Shown: piece by piece, positions 56,414 through 64,000 of the stretch
Position numbering within the stretch: the stretch's first letter is position 1
How the letters are laid out: each line of letters opens with the position of its first letter
Assembly (NCBI RefSeq): GCF_002869745.1
Contig: NZ_PNOS01000004.1
Coordinates: forward strand, 1-64,000
From: Oceaniglobus roseus
Lineage (GTDB): Bacteria > Pseudomonadota > Alphaproteobacteria > Rhodobacterales > Rhodobacteraceae
Reading direction: 5' to 3'
DNA: 64,000 nt
Translations under genes and position numbers: made by a program
The notes under the pieces: model-generated
What the model was told of the DNA's origin: nothing
Databases searched by the model: none
What the model saw: only the letters and a program-made list of their open reading frames with translations

Positions 56414-57136
56414 GTGGCTGAGCGCCGCCGCAACGACCTCGCCATCTACGACACGGCCGCCGCGCACTGGTGGAGCGACGAGATCCGCTGGGTGCGCACC
56501 CTGAAGAACATGGTGCCGGGACGGCTGAAGTGGTTCGACAGGCTGGCGGAGTGGGAGGGCCGGCGGGTGCTCGACCTCGGCTGCGCGGGCGGCTTCATGG
56601 CCGAGGCGCTGGCGCGGCGCGGCGCCCGCGTAACCGGTATCGACCCCGCCGGGCAGGCCATCGCCGCGGCCCGCGCCCATGGGGCGCAGGAGGGGCTCGA
56701 CATCGCCTATGACGTGGGCGCGGGCGAGGATCTGCCCCACGGCGACGCAAGCTTCGACATCGTCGTCTGCGTCGACGTGCTGGAGCATGTCGCCGACCTC
56801 GACCGGGTGCTGGCCGAGGTGGCGCGGGTGCTGGTTCCGGGCGGGTTGTTCCTGTACGACACGATCAACCGCACCGCTCTGGCGCGGTTCGCGGCGATCA
56901 CCGTGGCCGAGGACCTGCTGCGCGTGCTGCCGCAGGGAACCCACGATCCGGAGAAGTTCATCCGCCCGGAGGAGATGGAGAGGGCGCTGCATCGCGCGGG
57001 CCTCGTTACCGGAGGGCGGCGGGGCCTCGGGCCGCGGGGCGTGAACCGGCGGTTCGACCTCGTGTTCGGACCGCTGCCTCTGACGTCGGTCATCTGGATG
57101 GGCGAGGCGCGCAAGCCGGGGACCGTGAACCGCTGA
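56414..57136 (+). CDS. UbiG-like SAM-dependent O-methyltransferase
   Basis: A 240-aa methyltransferase starting at GTG. Motif I is VLDLGCAGGFMAEALARRGA, post-I FDIVVCVDVLEHV, and the UbiG-like region FLYDTINRTALARFAAI then VLPQGTHDPEKFIRPEEM. These match UbiG/COQ3 closely, so it probably methylates a quinone precursor. It is paired with the ABC1 kinase gene. Confidence 0.87.
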   Translation: MAERRRNDLAIYDTAAAHWWSDEIRWVRTLKNMVPGRLKWFDRLAEWEGRRVLDLGCAGGFMAEALARRGARVTGIDPAGQAIAAARAHGAQEGLDIAYDVGAGEDLPHGDASFDIVVCVDVLEHVADLDRVLAEVARVLVPGGLFLYDTINRTALARFAAITVAEDLLRVLPQGTHDPEKFIRPEEMERALHRAGLVTGGRRGLGPRGVNRRFDLVFGPLPLTSVIWMGEARKPGTVNR

Positions 57137-57316
57137 CCGCCGCCGCCCTGGGCGCGGCCCGTGCCCGGCAGGACCTGATGCCGCCCTTCAACGCGGCGAC
57201 GGAACGAGCCGGGGGCGCGCTGTTCCTCATGCTGCCTGGCCTCTCGGTCGCCCTGACGGCGGCGCATATCCTTGCCGCCGCCTGGACGGGCAGGGGACGC
57301 AGCACCGGCGCGCATC

Positions 57317-57613
57317 TCAGGCGCGCACGTCCGGCGAAAGCGCCTGCCGCGCCTCGGCCATCAGGGCCACCAGCACCTCGATGTGGCGGGCGATGCAATA
57401 CCCGGCGCTGCCGCTCCTGCGGTCCTGTTCCAGCTCCGCCTCGCAGGCGATCAGGTGATCCAGCGTGGCGCCGCCGCCGCCCGCGGCACCGGGTCCGAGG
57501 ACACGGGCAAGACCGCGGGCGCGGTCGTAGTCGCCAAGCGCGAACCGGGCCGCGCGGATCAGCAGGCGCGGACGGCGCAGGTTGGACAGAACGGTTTCGG
57601 AACAACGGGTCAT
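57317..57613 (-). CDS. DUF6477-like protein
   Basis: A 98-aa protein starting MTRCSETVLSNLRRPRLLIR followed by AARFALGDYDRARGLARVLG; the middle has ATLDHLIACEAELEQDRR and the end HIEVLVALMAEARQALSPD. This is the pattern of the small Rhodobacteraceae DUF6477 family. AGGAG precedes the start at 57613, so a longer frame from 57763 is not needed. It diverges from a DUF6456-like gene. Function unknown. Confidence 0.78.
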   Translation of the reverse strand: MTRCSETVLSNLRRPRLLIRAARFALGDYDRARGLARVLGPGAAGGGGATLDHLIACEAELEQDRRSGSAGYCIARHIEVLVALMAEARQALSPDVRA

Positions 57614-57853
57614 GGCGCTTTCGCTCCTGTCGTAGGTTCGGATGCGGGGCACCATGGCACGGGCAGGGGGGGCGTTGCCGAAGCGGGGAGCCAGCGTTCG
57701 CTGATCCTCAAATTTGTTTACGAATTGGAAGCATTCTGCGAAATGCGCCCGATTGTTAACCAACCGCTAAGAATTGCAACCAAGGATTGTGGCTGCTGGG
57801 GATAAGCCTGTGGACACAACCGGTGCCTCGGCCAGTGAAGAGGGGACAAGACC

Positions 57854-58918
57854 ATGTCGAACCAACAGGCAGACGGGCTGATGCCCGAATGGGTGCCGTC
57901 CGCGGCGCGGGTCTATCTCGCCCATACCGAACAGGGAACCTCGATCCGCTCCCTCGCCCGGGCCGAGGGCTGCCACGCCTCCACCGTGCTGCGCCGTGTC
58001 CGCCGTCTGGAGCAGCGGCGCGACGATCCGCTGGTCGACCGCGCGCTGCGGCGGCTCGGGGCGGCGACGGTCCGGCGCACTTCCGAACTTCCCCCCACCA
58101 GAGACGATGTTCACATGCACCACGTTTCCATTCCCCCTGCCGTCACCGATCCCGCGACACTCGACAAGGACATCCGCCGGGCGCTGCGCCGCCTCGGCGA
58201 ACCCGGCGCCTGCCTGGCCATCGCCACCGGCATGGAGAACGCCGTCGTCGTGCGCCAGACACCCGCGGGCGACACCGTGCGCACGGCCGTGCTGCCCTGC
58301 GCGGTGGCCGAGGTGATGGCCCTCCGCGGCTGGATCACCGCCACGGTCAGCGGCAAGATCACCCGCTACGCGATCACCGCCTCGGGACGCGCGGCGCTGA
58401 AGCAGCAGCTGGATCAGGCCGCGGCGCTGCGTCCCGCGACCAATCGCGGACCCGAGGTCGGCAGCCTGCGGATGCGCTACGGCGCCGCGGAAAGCCCGCT
58501 GCTGGCGCTGGCGCGCCGGCGCGAACGCGACGGCACGCCCTTCCTGACCGACGACCTGGTGGCCGCGGCCGAGCGCATGCGCGAGGATTACGAACTGGCG
58601 CTCGCAGGGCTGAAGACTCCGCCGGCGCTCGAGGCGCTGCTCGCCGCGGCGGCCGGGGACCTGCCCGAAGGCGACGCGCTGATGGCGCCCGGCCCCGAGA
58701 TGGCGCGCCTCAGGCTCGGGCGGGCGCTGGCGGACCTCGGGCCGGGGCTGTCGGACGTGGCGCTGCGCTGCTGCTGCTGCCTCGAGGGGATGGAGAGCAT
58801 CGAGCGGCGCATGGGCTGGGCCGCGCGTTCGGGCAAGATCGTGCTGCGGATCGCCCTGCAGCGGCTGCGTCGCTACTACGACACGGTCGAGGGCCGGTGG
58901 GCGGCGATGGTCGGCTGA
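57854..58918 (+). CDS. DUF6456-like helix-turn-helix protein
   Basis: A 354-aa protein. Residues about 20-55 (TEQGTSIRSLARAEGCHAST then VLRRVRRLEQRRDD) look like a helix-turn-helix; the second half contains LTDDLVAAAERMREDYELAL, then a CCCC Cys-run near residue 304 and KIVLRIALQRLRRYYDTVEG, the DUF6456 pattern. It diverges from the DUF6477-like gene over an AT-rich 240-bp region with a TTAACC half-site (57756-57761) of the CtrA type. Possibly a DNA-binding cell-cycle regulator; evidence is limited. Confidence 0.78.
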   Translation: MSNQQADGLMPEWVPSAARVYLAHTEQGTSIRSLARAEGCHASTVLRRVRRLEQRRDDPLVDRALRRLGAATVRRTSELPPTRDDVHMHHVSIPPAVTDPATLDKDIRRALRRLGEPGACLAIATGMENAVVVRQTPAGDTVRTAVLPCAVAEVMALRGWITATVSGKITRYAITASGRAALKQQLDQAAALRPATNRGPEVGSLRMRYGAAESPLLALARRRERDGTPFLTDDLVAAAERMREDYELALAGLKTPPALEALLAAAAGDLPEGDALMAPGPEMARLRLGRALADLGPGLSDVALRCCCCLEGMESIERRMGWAARSGKIVLRIALQRLRRYYDTVEGRWAAMVG

Positions 58919-58983
58919 TCCGGTTGTTGCCGCCTGCGGCCCCCGCTAGGGTCGCGCGGCAACAGCGCGGGAGCAGGGCGATC

Positions 58984-59835
58984 ATGGACAGCGGCAAGGC
59001 GGAGCAGGGTCTCGGCACCGGGATCGAGGACGCGCTCGTCGCGCTCGTGCGGCAGGTGGCGCAGGCCGAGATCCTGCCGCGGTTCCGGCGGCTCGACGCC
59101 GCCGGGGTCAGCGCGAAGACCGCCCCCGACGACCTCGTGACCGAGGCCGACACCGCCGCCGAGGCCGCGCTGACCGCGGGCGTGCGGCGGATCCTGCCCG
59201 ATGCGCTGGTGGTCGGCGAAGAGGCCGTCTCGGCCGATCCGGGCGTGCTGGAACGGATCGGCGGCGATTTGGTGGTAATCCTCGATCCCGTTGACGGCAC
59301 CTGGAACTTCGCCAGCGGCGTCGCTGTCTTCGGCGTGATCCTCGCGGTGACGGTGCGGGGCCGCTGCGTCTTCGGGCTGCTCTACGATCCGGTGATGGAC
59401 GACTGGGTGATGGCGCGTCCCGGCGGCGGCGCGTGGTTCTGCCGCGAGGGCGCGGCGCCGCAGCGCCTGTCCGTCTCGCGGGAGGCCGACCCCGCCGCGA
59501 TGACCGGCTTCGTGCCGGTCTTCATGTTCCCCGACGCCCGCCGCGCCGCCGCGGCCGAGGCGATGCTCGGCTTCCGCCGGGCCACGACCTTCCGCTGTTC
59601 CTGCCACGAATACCGCCTGCTGGCGCAGGGCCGGGTCGATTTCCTGGTGAACGGCGGCCTCAACGCCTGGGACCACGCCGCGGGCGAACTCTGCGTGCGC
59701 GAGGCCGGGGGCGCCGCCCTGATGCTCGACGGTCGCGCCTACGATGCGACGCTGACCGAGGGCACGCTGGTGGCCGGGAACGACGCGGCGACGGTGGCGA
59801 TGCTGCGCGACAGGTTCGGCCCCGTGCTCGGCTGA
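58984..59835 (+). CDS. Inositol monophosphatase-family phosphatase
   Basis: A 283-aa Mg-dependent phosphatase. Metal site motifs [30 protein letters not shown] and [17 protein letters not shown] are complete. Enzymes of this type hydrolyse inositol phosphate, histidinol phosphate or 3'(2')-bisphosphate nucleotides; which one cannot be told. The start ATG 58984 is used. It follows the DUF6456-like gene by 65 bp. Confidence 0.9.
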   Translation: MDSGKAEQGLGTGIEDALVALVRQVAQAEILPRFRRLDAAGVSAKTAPDDLVTEADTAAEAALTAGVRRILPDALVVGEEAVSADPGVLERIGGDLVVILDPVDGTWNFASGVAVFGVILAVTVRGRCVFGLLYDPVMDDWVMARPGGGAWFCREGAAPQRLSVSREADPAAMTGFVPVFMFPDARRAAAAEAMLGFRRATTFRCSCHEYRLLAQGRVDFLVNGGLNAWDHAAGELCVREAGGAALMLDGRAYDATLTEGTLVAGNDAATVAMLRDRFGPVLG

Positions 59836-59927
59836 GCGCCATGTGCCGAGGGCAGGACACATCTTCGGAAACGGGCCGCGACATCCCCGCCGGAAGGGTC
59901 TATATGAGGGGCAAAGGAAGGACCGAC

Positions 59928-60878
59928 ATGCGTGACCTGAAGATCCCGGACCAGCGCCATCCCGAAAAGGCGCGCCGCCCCGACAGCGCCCAGCCGAAGA
60001 AGCCGAACTGGATCCGCGTCAAGGCGCCCACCGGCGACGGCTACCAGAAGACCCGCGCCATCATGCGCGAGCACAGGCTCAGCACCGTCTGCGAAGAGGC
60101 GGGCTGCCCCAACGTGGGCGAATGCTGGTCCCAGGGCCACGCCACCATGATGATCATGGGCGAGATCTGCACCCGCGGCTGCACCTTCTGCAACGTCGCC
60201 ACGGGCCGCCCCGATGCGCTCGACGTGTTCGAACCGGGGCGCGTGGCCGATGCGGTGAAGAAGCTGGGCCTGAACCACGTCGTCATCACCTCGGTCGACC
60301 GCGACGACGTGGAGGACGGCGGCGCCGAGCACTTCGCCCAGACGATCCGCGCGATCCGCCGTCAGGCGCCGGGCACCACGATCGAGATCCTGACGCCCGA
60401 CTTCCTGAAATGCGGCCCCGAGGCGCTCGAGAAGGTGGTCGAGGCGAAGCCCGACGTCTTCAACCACAACCTCGAGACCGTTCCCGGCCTCTATCCCGAG
60501 GTGCGCCCCGGTGCGCGCTACTTCCACTCCCTGCGCCTGCTCCAGCGGGTGAAGGAGCTGGATCCGGCGATGTTCACCAAGTCCGGCATCATGGTCGGCC
60601 TCGGCGAGGACGCGCAGGCGGTGCGCCAGGTGATGGACGACATGCGCGCCGCCGACATCGACTTCCTCACCATCGGCCAGTACCTGCAACCGACGCCGAA
60701 GCACCACCGTGTCGACCGCTTCGTGACGCCCGAGGAATTCGCCGCCTACGAGAAGGCCGCCCTCGGCAAGGGCTTCCTGATGGTCTCGGCGACGCCGCTG
60801 ACCCGGTCGAGCTACCATGCCGGCGACGACTTCCAGCGCCTGCGCGAAGCCCGCCTGAAGAAGCTCGCCGCCCTCTGA
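59928..60878 (+). CDS. lipA: Lipoyl synthase
   Basis: A 316-aa radical-SAM enzyme inserting two sulfurs into octanoyl-protein to make lipoyl groups. The auxiliary cluster is [12 protein letters not shown], the radical-SAM cluster [10 protein letters not shown], plus [15 protein letters not shown]-type [20 protein letters not shown] and the C-terminal TRSSYHAGD conserved Arg-Ser-Ser-Tyr. The start at 59928 follows AAGGAAGG; an ATG at 59904 is an alternative. Confidence 0.97.
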   Translation: MRDLKIPDQRHPEKARRPDSAQPKKPNWIRVKAPTGDGYQKTRAIMREHRLSTVCEEAGCPNVGECWSQGHATMMIMGEICTRGCTFCNVATGRPDALDVFEPGRVADAVKKLGLNHVVITSVDRDDVEDGGAEHFAQTIRAIRRQAPGTTIEILTPDFLKCGPEALEKVVEAKPDVFNHNLETVPGLYPEVRPGARYFHSLRLLQRVKELDPAMFTKSGIMVGLGEDAQAVRQVMDDMRAADIDFLTIGQYLQPTPKHHRVDRFVTPEEFAAYEKAALGKGFLMVSATPLTRSSYHAGDDFQRLREARLKKLAAL

Positions 60879-60898
60879 CCGTCAGCCGGTCTGCCCGG

Positions 60899-60950
60899 CC
60901 CCCCATCTTTGCTTCCCAAATATCCCGGGGGTCCGGGGGCTGGCCCCCGG
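60899..60950 (-). repeat. Dispersed GATATTT repeat, copy 4, inverted
   Basis: Reading the minus strand, the core is GGGATATTTGGGAAGCAAAG then ATGGGGGG (60899-60934), preceded by the hairpin CCGGGGGC-TG-GCCCCCGG at 60933-60950. It lies between the convergent ends of lipA and the cytochrome gene. Confidence 0.85.
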
Positions 60951-60996
60951 TCCCGCACTTTCGGCCCGCGCGACGCCGAAAGTGGGGCGGCGAACC

Positions 60997-61890
60997 TCAC
61001 GGATGCGGCGGCACCGCCTTCAGGTAGGCCGCGATGGCCGCCCGGTCGCTCCCGGGCAGCTTCGAGATCTTGTCGACCACCGCCACCATCGCGCCGCCCA
61101 CCGTGTCGTATTCGGGGGTGAAGCCGCTCGTGAGGTATTCCACGATCTCGTCCTCCGACCAGTCGAGCCCGCCCGGCGTGATGTTCGGGATCTTTCCCTT
61201 GCCGTTCGGGTCCGGCCCTCCGGCGAGCCAGGCGCCCGCCTTCGGCCCGCCAAGGAGGTTCCTCGGCGTGTGGCAGGCGCCGCAATGGCCGAGCGCCTCG
61301 ACCAGGTAACGGCCGCGCTGCTGTTCCTCGGTCAGGTCGCCCGTCACCACCCAGTCGCGGTCGAGGTAGAGCAGTTTCCAGCCCCCCATCAGGCGGCGGA
61401 TGTTGAACGGGAAGGACACGTCGTGCGGTCTGCTCGGCGTCTCCGAGGCGGGCAGGGTGCGCAGGTAGGCGATCAGGTTCACGATGTCGCCGGTCTGGGC
61501 CCTGATATAGGAATCGTACGGAAAGACGGGATAGAGGTGCTCGCCGCCCGGTCCGACGCCGCGCTGGATGGCGCTGGCAAGCTCGAGGTCGCTCCAGCTG
61601 CCGACCCCGTGCTCGAGGTCGGGCGAGATGTTCGGGGCATAGAAGGTGCCGAAATCCGTGGTGAAGGCCTCGCCCCCCGCCAGCACCGGCGGTCCGTCGG
61701 ACTTCTCCGCATCAGGCGCGACGTGGCAGGAGGCGCAGCCCGCGGCCAGGAACACCCGCTCTCCCGCCGCCGCATCGCCGGTCAGCCCGTCCAGCGCGTC
61801 GGCGGCGAGCGGTTCGGGGCGGGTGAGGAACCAGAAGCCGAGGGAGCCGACGAGGGCGAGGAAGATCAGCCAGCGCAGGAACGGGGGCAT
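60997..61890 (-). CDS. Membrane-anchored dihaem cytochrome c
   Basis: A 297-aa protein with an N-terminal TM (FLRWLIFLALVGSLGFWFLT) and two CxxCH haem motifs: AGCASCHVAPD near residue 55 and GHCGACHTPRNL near residue 205. The axial Met candidates lie in the C-terminal parts of each domain. Two cytochrome c domains are joined by a long linker with PHDVSFPFNIRRLMGGW. It would sit in the periplasm. Similar proteins pass electrons from alcohol or sugar dehydrogenases to the respiratory chain; the partner is not in the window. Confidence 0.92.
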   Translation of the reverse strand: MPPFLRWLIFLALVGSLGFWFLTRPEPLAADALDGLTGDAAAGERVFLAAGCASCHVAPDAEKSDGPPVLAGGEAFTTDFGTFYAPNISPDLEHGVGSWSDLELASAIQRGVGPGGEHLYPVFPYDSYIRAQTGDIVNLIAYLRTLPASETPSRPHDVSFPFNIRRLMGGWKLLYLDRDWVVTGDLTEEQQRGRYLVEALGHCGACHTPRNLLGGPKAGAWLAGGPDPNGKGKIPNITPGGLDWSEDEIVEYLTSGFTPEYDTVGGAMVAVVDKISKLPGSDRAAIAAYLKAVPPHP

Positions 61891-61951
61891 CGACGGCGTC
61901 CTTTCTGAGAAACAGGGCGATGGTAGACCATGGCGGGGAATTGGAAAGGGA

Positions 61952-62134
61952 TCAGCGCAGCACCGGCGCGCGCCGGGCGGGATCTAGGCTCAGCGCCTCG
62001 GGCCAGCCCACGAAATGCTCGATCGCGAGAAGAATCAGGCAGATGGCGATCACCGCCAGCACCAGCTTGACCCGGCGGGGCGAAGGGGGATGGCGCGCCC
62101 ATTGCGCCGCGCGCAGCAGCCAGTGGAGGTTCAT
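61952..62134 (-). CDS. Small membrane protein downstream of hpt
   Basis: A 60-aa protein with a basic N-terminus ([20 protein letters not shown]) and one TM ([20 protein letters not shown]). Its start overlaps the hpt stop by ATGA (62131-62134), so it is translated with hpt. Function unknown. Confidence 0.75.
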   Translation of the reverse strand: MNLHWLLRAAQWARHPPSPRRVKLVLAVIAICLILLAIEHFVGWPEALSLDPARRAPVLR

Positions 62135-62679
62135 GCGCCCTCGTCGAGGAAGCGCACCTTGCCGATGAAGGGCAGGTTGCGGTTTCTCTGCGCGTAGTCG
62201 ATGCCGTAGCCCACCACGAACTCGTCGGGGATCTCGAAGCCGGTCCAGGTCGCCTTGATGTCGACCTCGCGGCGGGCGGGCTTGTCGAGCAGGGCGATGG
62301 TCTCCAGCCGCCGCGGCTCCCGGTTCAGCAGCATCCGCGTGACGTGGAGCAGGGTGAAGCCGGTGTCGACGATGTCCTCGACCACCAGCACGTCGCGCCC
62401 GCCGATCTCGCCCCGCAGATCCTTGAGTATCCTGACCTCGCGGCTGCTCTCGGTGGCGTTGCCATAGCTCGACGCCTCCAGGAAATCGACCTCCACGTTC
62501 ATGTCGAGCTCGCGCACGAGGTCGGCGATGAACACGAACGAGCCGCGCAGCAGCCCGACGACGACCAGCTTCTCGGTCTCGCCGTAATGCGCCTTGATCT
62601 CCTTCGCCAGCGCCTCGATCCGCGCCGCGATGGACTTGGCCGAGATCATCTGGTCGATCGCATAGGCCGGCTGCGCCAT
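62131..62679 (-). CDS. hpt: Hypoxanthine phosphoribosyltransferase
   Basis: A 182-aa purine-salvage enzyme that converts hypoxanthine (and guanine) with PRPP to nucleotides. The PRPP motif is [33 protein letters not shown] and [17 protein letters not shown] are also typical. The start at 62679 has AAGGGGG upstream. It diverges from the COQ10-like gene with 66 bp between. Confidence 0.94.
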   Translation of the reverse strand: MAQPAYAIDQMISAKSIAARIEALAKEIKAHYGETEKLVVVGLLRGSFVFIADLVRELDMNVEVDFLEASSYGNATESSREVRILKDLRGEIGGRDVLVVEDIVDTGFTLLHVTRMLLNREPRRLETIALLDKPARREVDIKATWTGFEIPDEFVVGYGIDYAQRNRNLPFIGKVRFLDEGA

Positions 62680-62745
62680 GACGCCCCCTTGATTTATGGT
62701 GCCCCATGGCCGACATCGACCCGGACGCCCGGAAACAGATAAGAC

Positions 62746-63189
62746 ATGCCCACACATCACGAAACCCGAAAGCTGCCCTATACCGCGCAACAGATGTACG
62801 ATCTGGTCGCCGACGTCGGCAGCTACCCCGAATTCCTCCCCTGGTGCGCCGCGGCGCGCGTCCGCTCGACCCGGCCCATCGAGGGCGGAGAGGTGATGGA
62901 GGCGGACCTGGTGATCTCGTTCAAGGTCTTCCGCGAACGCTTCGCGAGCAAGGTCACGCTGTGGCCCGAGGACATGAAGATCGACACGGAGTACCTGGAC
63001 GGCCCATTCAAGCACATGATCTCGAAGTGGAGCTTCCGGGACGTGGAGGGCGGTTGCGAGGTCGAGTTCTTCGTCGATTTCGAGTTCAAGAACCGGATTT
63101 TGCAGACCGCGGCGGGGATGTTCTTCAACGATGCCATGCAGCGGATCGTGCGCGCCTTCGAACGGCGGGCGGCGGCGCTGCACGGCTGA
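62746..63189 (+). CDS. COQ10/RatA-like START-domain protein
   Basis: A 147-aa single START/SRPBCC domain protein: [20 protein letters not shown] then [10 protein letters not shown], the COQ10 hallmark, and [20 protein letters not shown]. In alphaproteobacteria and mitochondria it binds coenzyme Q and supports its use or synthesis. The homologous RatA annotation is less likely here. Starts at 62746. Confidence 0.92.
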   Translation: MPTHHETRKLPYTAQQMYDLVADVGSYPEFLPWCAAARVRSTRPIEGGEVMEADLVISFKVFRERFASKVTLWPEDMKIDTEYLDGPFKHMISKWSFRDVEGGCEVEFFVDFEFKNRILQTAAGMFFNDAMQRIVRAFERRAAALHG

Positions 63190-63219
63190 CGGTCGGGTCA
63201 ACGTGCCTTGTGTGGCGCG

Positions 63220-63227
63220 TTAACCAT
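63220..63227. promoter_or_regulatory. Possible CtrA half-site
   Basis: TTAACCAT in an AT-rich spacer 92 bp before the small ORF at 63319. CtrA-type regulators recognise TTAA-N7-TTAAC and half-sites such as this, but a single half-site is weak evidence. Confidence 0.2.
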
Positions 63228-63318
63228 GTATTTGTAATTGCTAACTTTTCCTGAATAAGGCCACGAAGTTTTCACAGTTCGCCGCGCATATGGGAGGGCC
63301 AAACAAGGAGATCGCCAC

Positions 63319-63543
63319 ATGCGCCTCATCATCTGCTCCCCCGCTCCGGCCAAACGCCCTGTGGCCGCCCTGTCGTATCGCGACGCCGACTTCGACTGGG
63401 GCCGCCGCGCCCGTCCCGACACGGTCATGCCGCGCCGGGTTCCGCGCGCCCTGCCGCCGCTGACCCCGCGCCCCGAACGCCGCCGCACGGCCGAGGTGTT
63501 CTGCCTGTTCTCCTATCGCCGGAAACTGGCCGGCGCGGTCTGA
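63319..63543 (+). CDS. Small hypothetical basic protein
   Basis: A 74-aa Arg/Pro-rich protein ([40 protein letters not shown]) with no recognised family. The ribosome site AAGGAG is strong and seven bases away, and third-position GC bias is kept, so it is likely real. Its 3' end overlaps the convergent CinA/PncC gene by 31 bp. Confidence 0.65.
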   Translation: MRLIICSPAPAKRPVAALSYRDADFDWGRRARPDTVMPRRVPRALPPLTPRPERRRTAEVFCLFSYRRKLAGAV

Positions 63544-64000
63544 GCGCCGTCGCCCAGGGCCTCCAGCAGCAGCGCCAGCGCGAAGTCCACGCTGCTGCGC
63601 CGGACCTCGGCGCGGCCGATGGCGCCGAAGTCGCGGGTCCAGGTCTGCGGCTGGGTGCCGGTGCGCGCCAGTCCGAAGCAGACCCGGCCCTCGGGCTTGG
63701 ACTCCGATCCGCCGGGGCCCGCGATGCCGGTGATCGACACCGCGAGATCCGCCGCCGACCAGGCCAGCGCACCTTCGGCCATCTCGCGCGCCACCGGTTC
63801 GCTGACCGCGCCGTGCTGGGTGAGGGTGGTTTCCGAGACGCCCAGCATCTCGACCTTGGCGGCGTTGGAATAGGTGACAAAGCCCCGTTCGAACACCTCG
63901 GACGAGCCGGGAATCTCGGTGATCGCCCCCGCCAGAAGCCCTCCAGTGCAGCTTTCGGCGGTGGCCACCATCATGCGGGCGGCGCGCGCCTTCTGAAGCA
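63513..64000 (-). CDS. CinA/PncC-family nicotinamide-nucleotide amidase, N-terminus beyond window
   Basis: The C-terminal 162 codons lie in the window and the frame is open to the edge ([20 protein letters not shown]), so the start is outside. Motifs [24 protein letters not shown]-type [34 protein letters not shown] and [10 protein letters not shown] match PncC/CinA amidohydrolase, which recycles nicotinamide mononucleotide. Overlaps the small ORF on the plus strand by 31 bp. Confidence 0.92.
   Translation of the reverse strand, partial: LQKARAARMMVATAESCTGGLLAGAITEIPGSSEVFERGFVTYSNAAKVEMLGVSETTLTQHGAVSEPVAREMAEGALAWSAADLAVSITGIAGPGGSESKPEGRVCFGLARTGTQPQTWTRDFGAIGRAEVRRSSVDFALALLLEALGDGAQTAPASFRR

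Noticed and set aside
63186-63201. CTGACGGTCGGGTCAA resembling a RutR box
   Set aside because: Only 10 of 14 positions match, it overlaps the stop of the COQ10-like gene, and no pyrimidine gene is near.

Overview
The window is chromosomal DNA from a high-GC alphaproteobacterium, almost certainly a member of the Rhodobacteraceae. The evidence is the strong G/C third-position bias, an NDUFA12-like complex I accessory protein, the order NDUFA12 - DUF2155 - aat - accC - accB, an isc-suf operon led by an IscR without the usual cysteine cluster, a DUF6477/DUF6456-type gene pair, and dispersed intergenic repeats built on GATATTTGGAAAGCAAAGATG. I see no insertion sequence, prophage, CRISPR array or plasmid function. 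Almost all of the window is core metabolism in short operons, many joined by 1- to 4-base ATGA/GTGA/TGATG overlaps.

Left part (1-18.6 kb): two coupled glycosyltransferases; glpD-glpK for glycerol use; a photolyase/cryptochrome-like flavoprotein whose domains look circularly permuted; a coupled ArsR-SRPBCC pair; clpP-clpX; RidA; NDUFA12 and DUF2155 genes; and aat-accC-accB on the minus strand. Divergent from accB is preT-fpg-preA, reductive pyrimidine catabolism with a DNA glycosylase gene inside the operon. 18-27 kb: a RutR-type TetR regulator diverges from a carbamoylase - lipoprotein - dihydropyrimidinase operon with a good RutR operator at 18730-18745. A weaker operator lies before preT. 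A cupin and an NMT1/THI5-like ABC transporter (ATPase, two permeases, binding protein) follow and end at a strong bidirectional terminator.

27-41.4 kb: an acidic 11-mer-repeat PRC-barrel protein, then acetyl-CoA synthetase, a five-gene branched-chain-type ABC transporter, a ScfR-type regulator, a lone receiver protein, a two-TM protein and an SLC5-STAC-histidine kinase. Together these look like a short-chain acyl/acetate sensing and uptake locus. An orphan FliM/FliN-like protein follows, and then a 316-bp convergent spacer with four perfect palindromes in two abutting pairs.

41.7-51.8 kb: DUF442 phosphatase, alpha/beta hydrolase, then iscR - cysteine desulfurase - sufB - small TM protein - FkbM methyltransferase - sufC - sufD - two membrane proteins - sufS, with an Irr box overlapping the iscR promoter and a second Irr-like box inside the desulfurase gene; a tRNA-Arg(CCG) follows. 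51.8-64 kb: an RTX protein and a small Hcp-like protein with an EF-hand-like loop form the most accessory-looking stretch. After them come an ABC1/UbiB kinase with a UbiG-like methyltransferase, DUF6477/DUF6456 genes, an inositol-monophosphatase-family enzyme, lipA, a dihaem cytochrome c, hpt, a COQ10-like START protein, a small unknown ORF and the end of a CinA/PncC gene.
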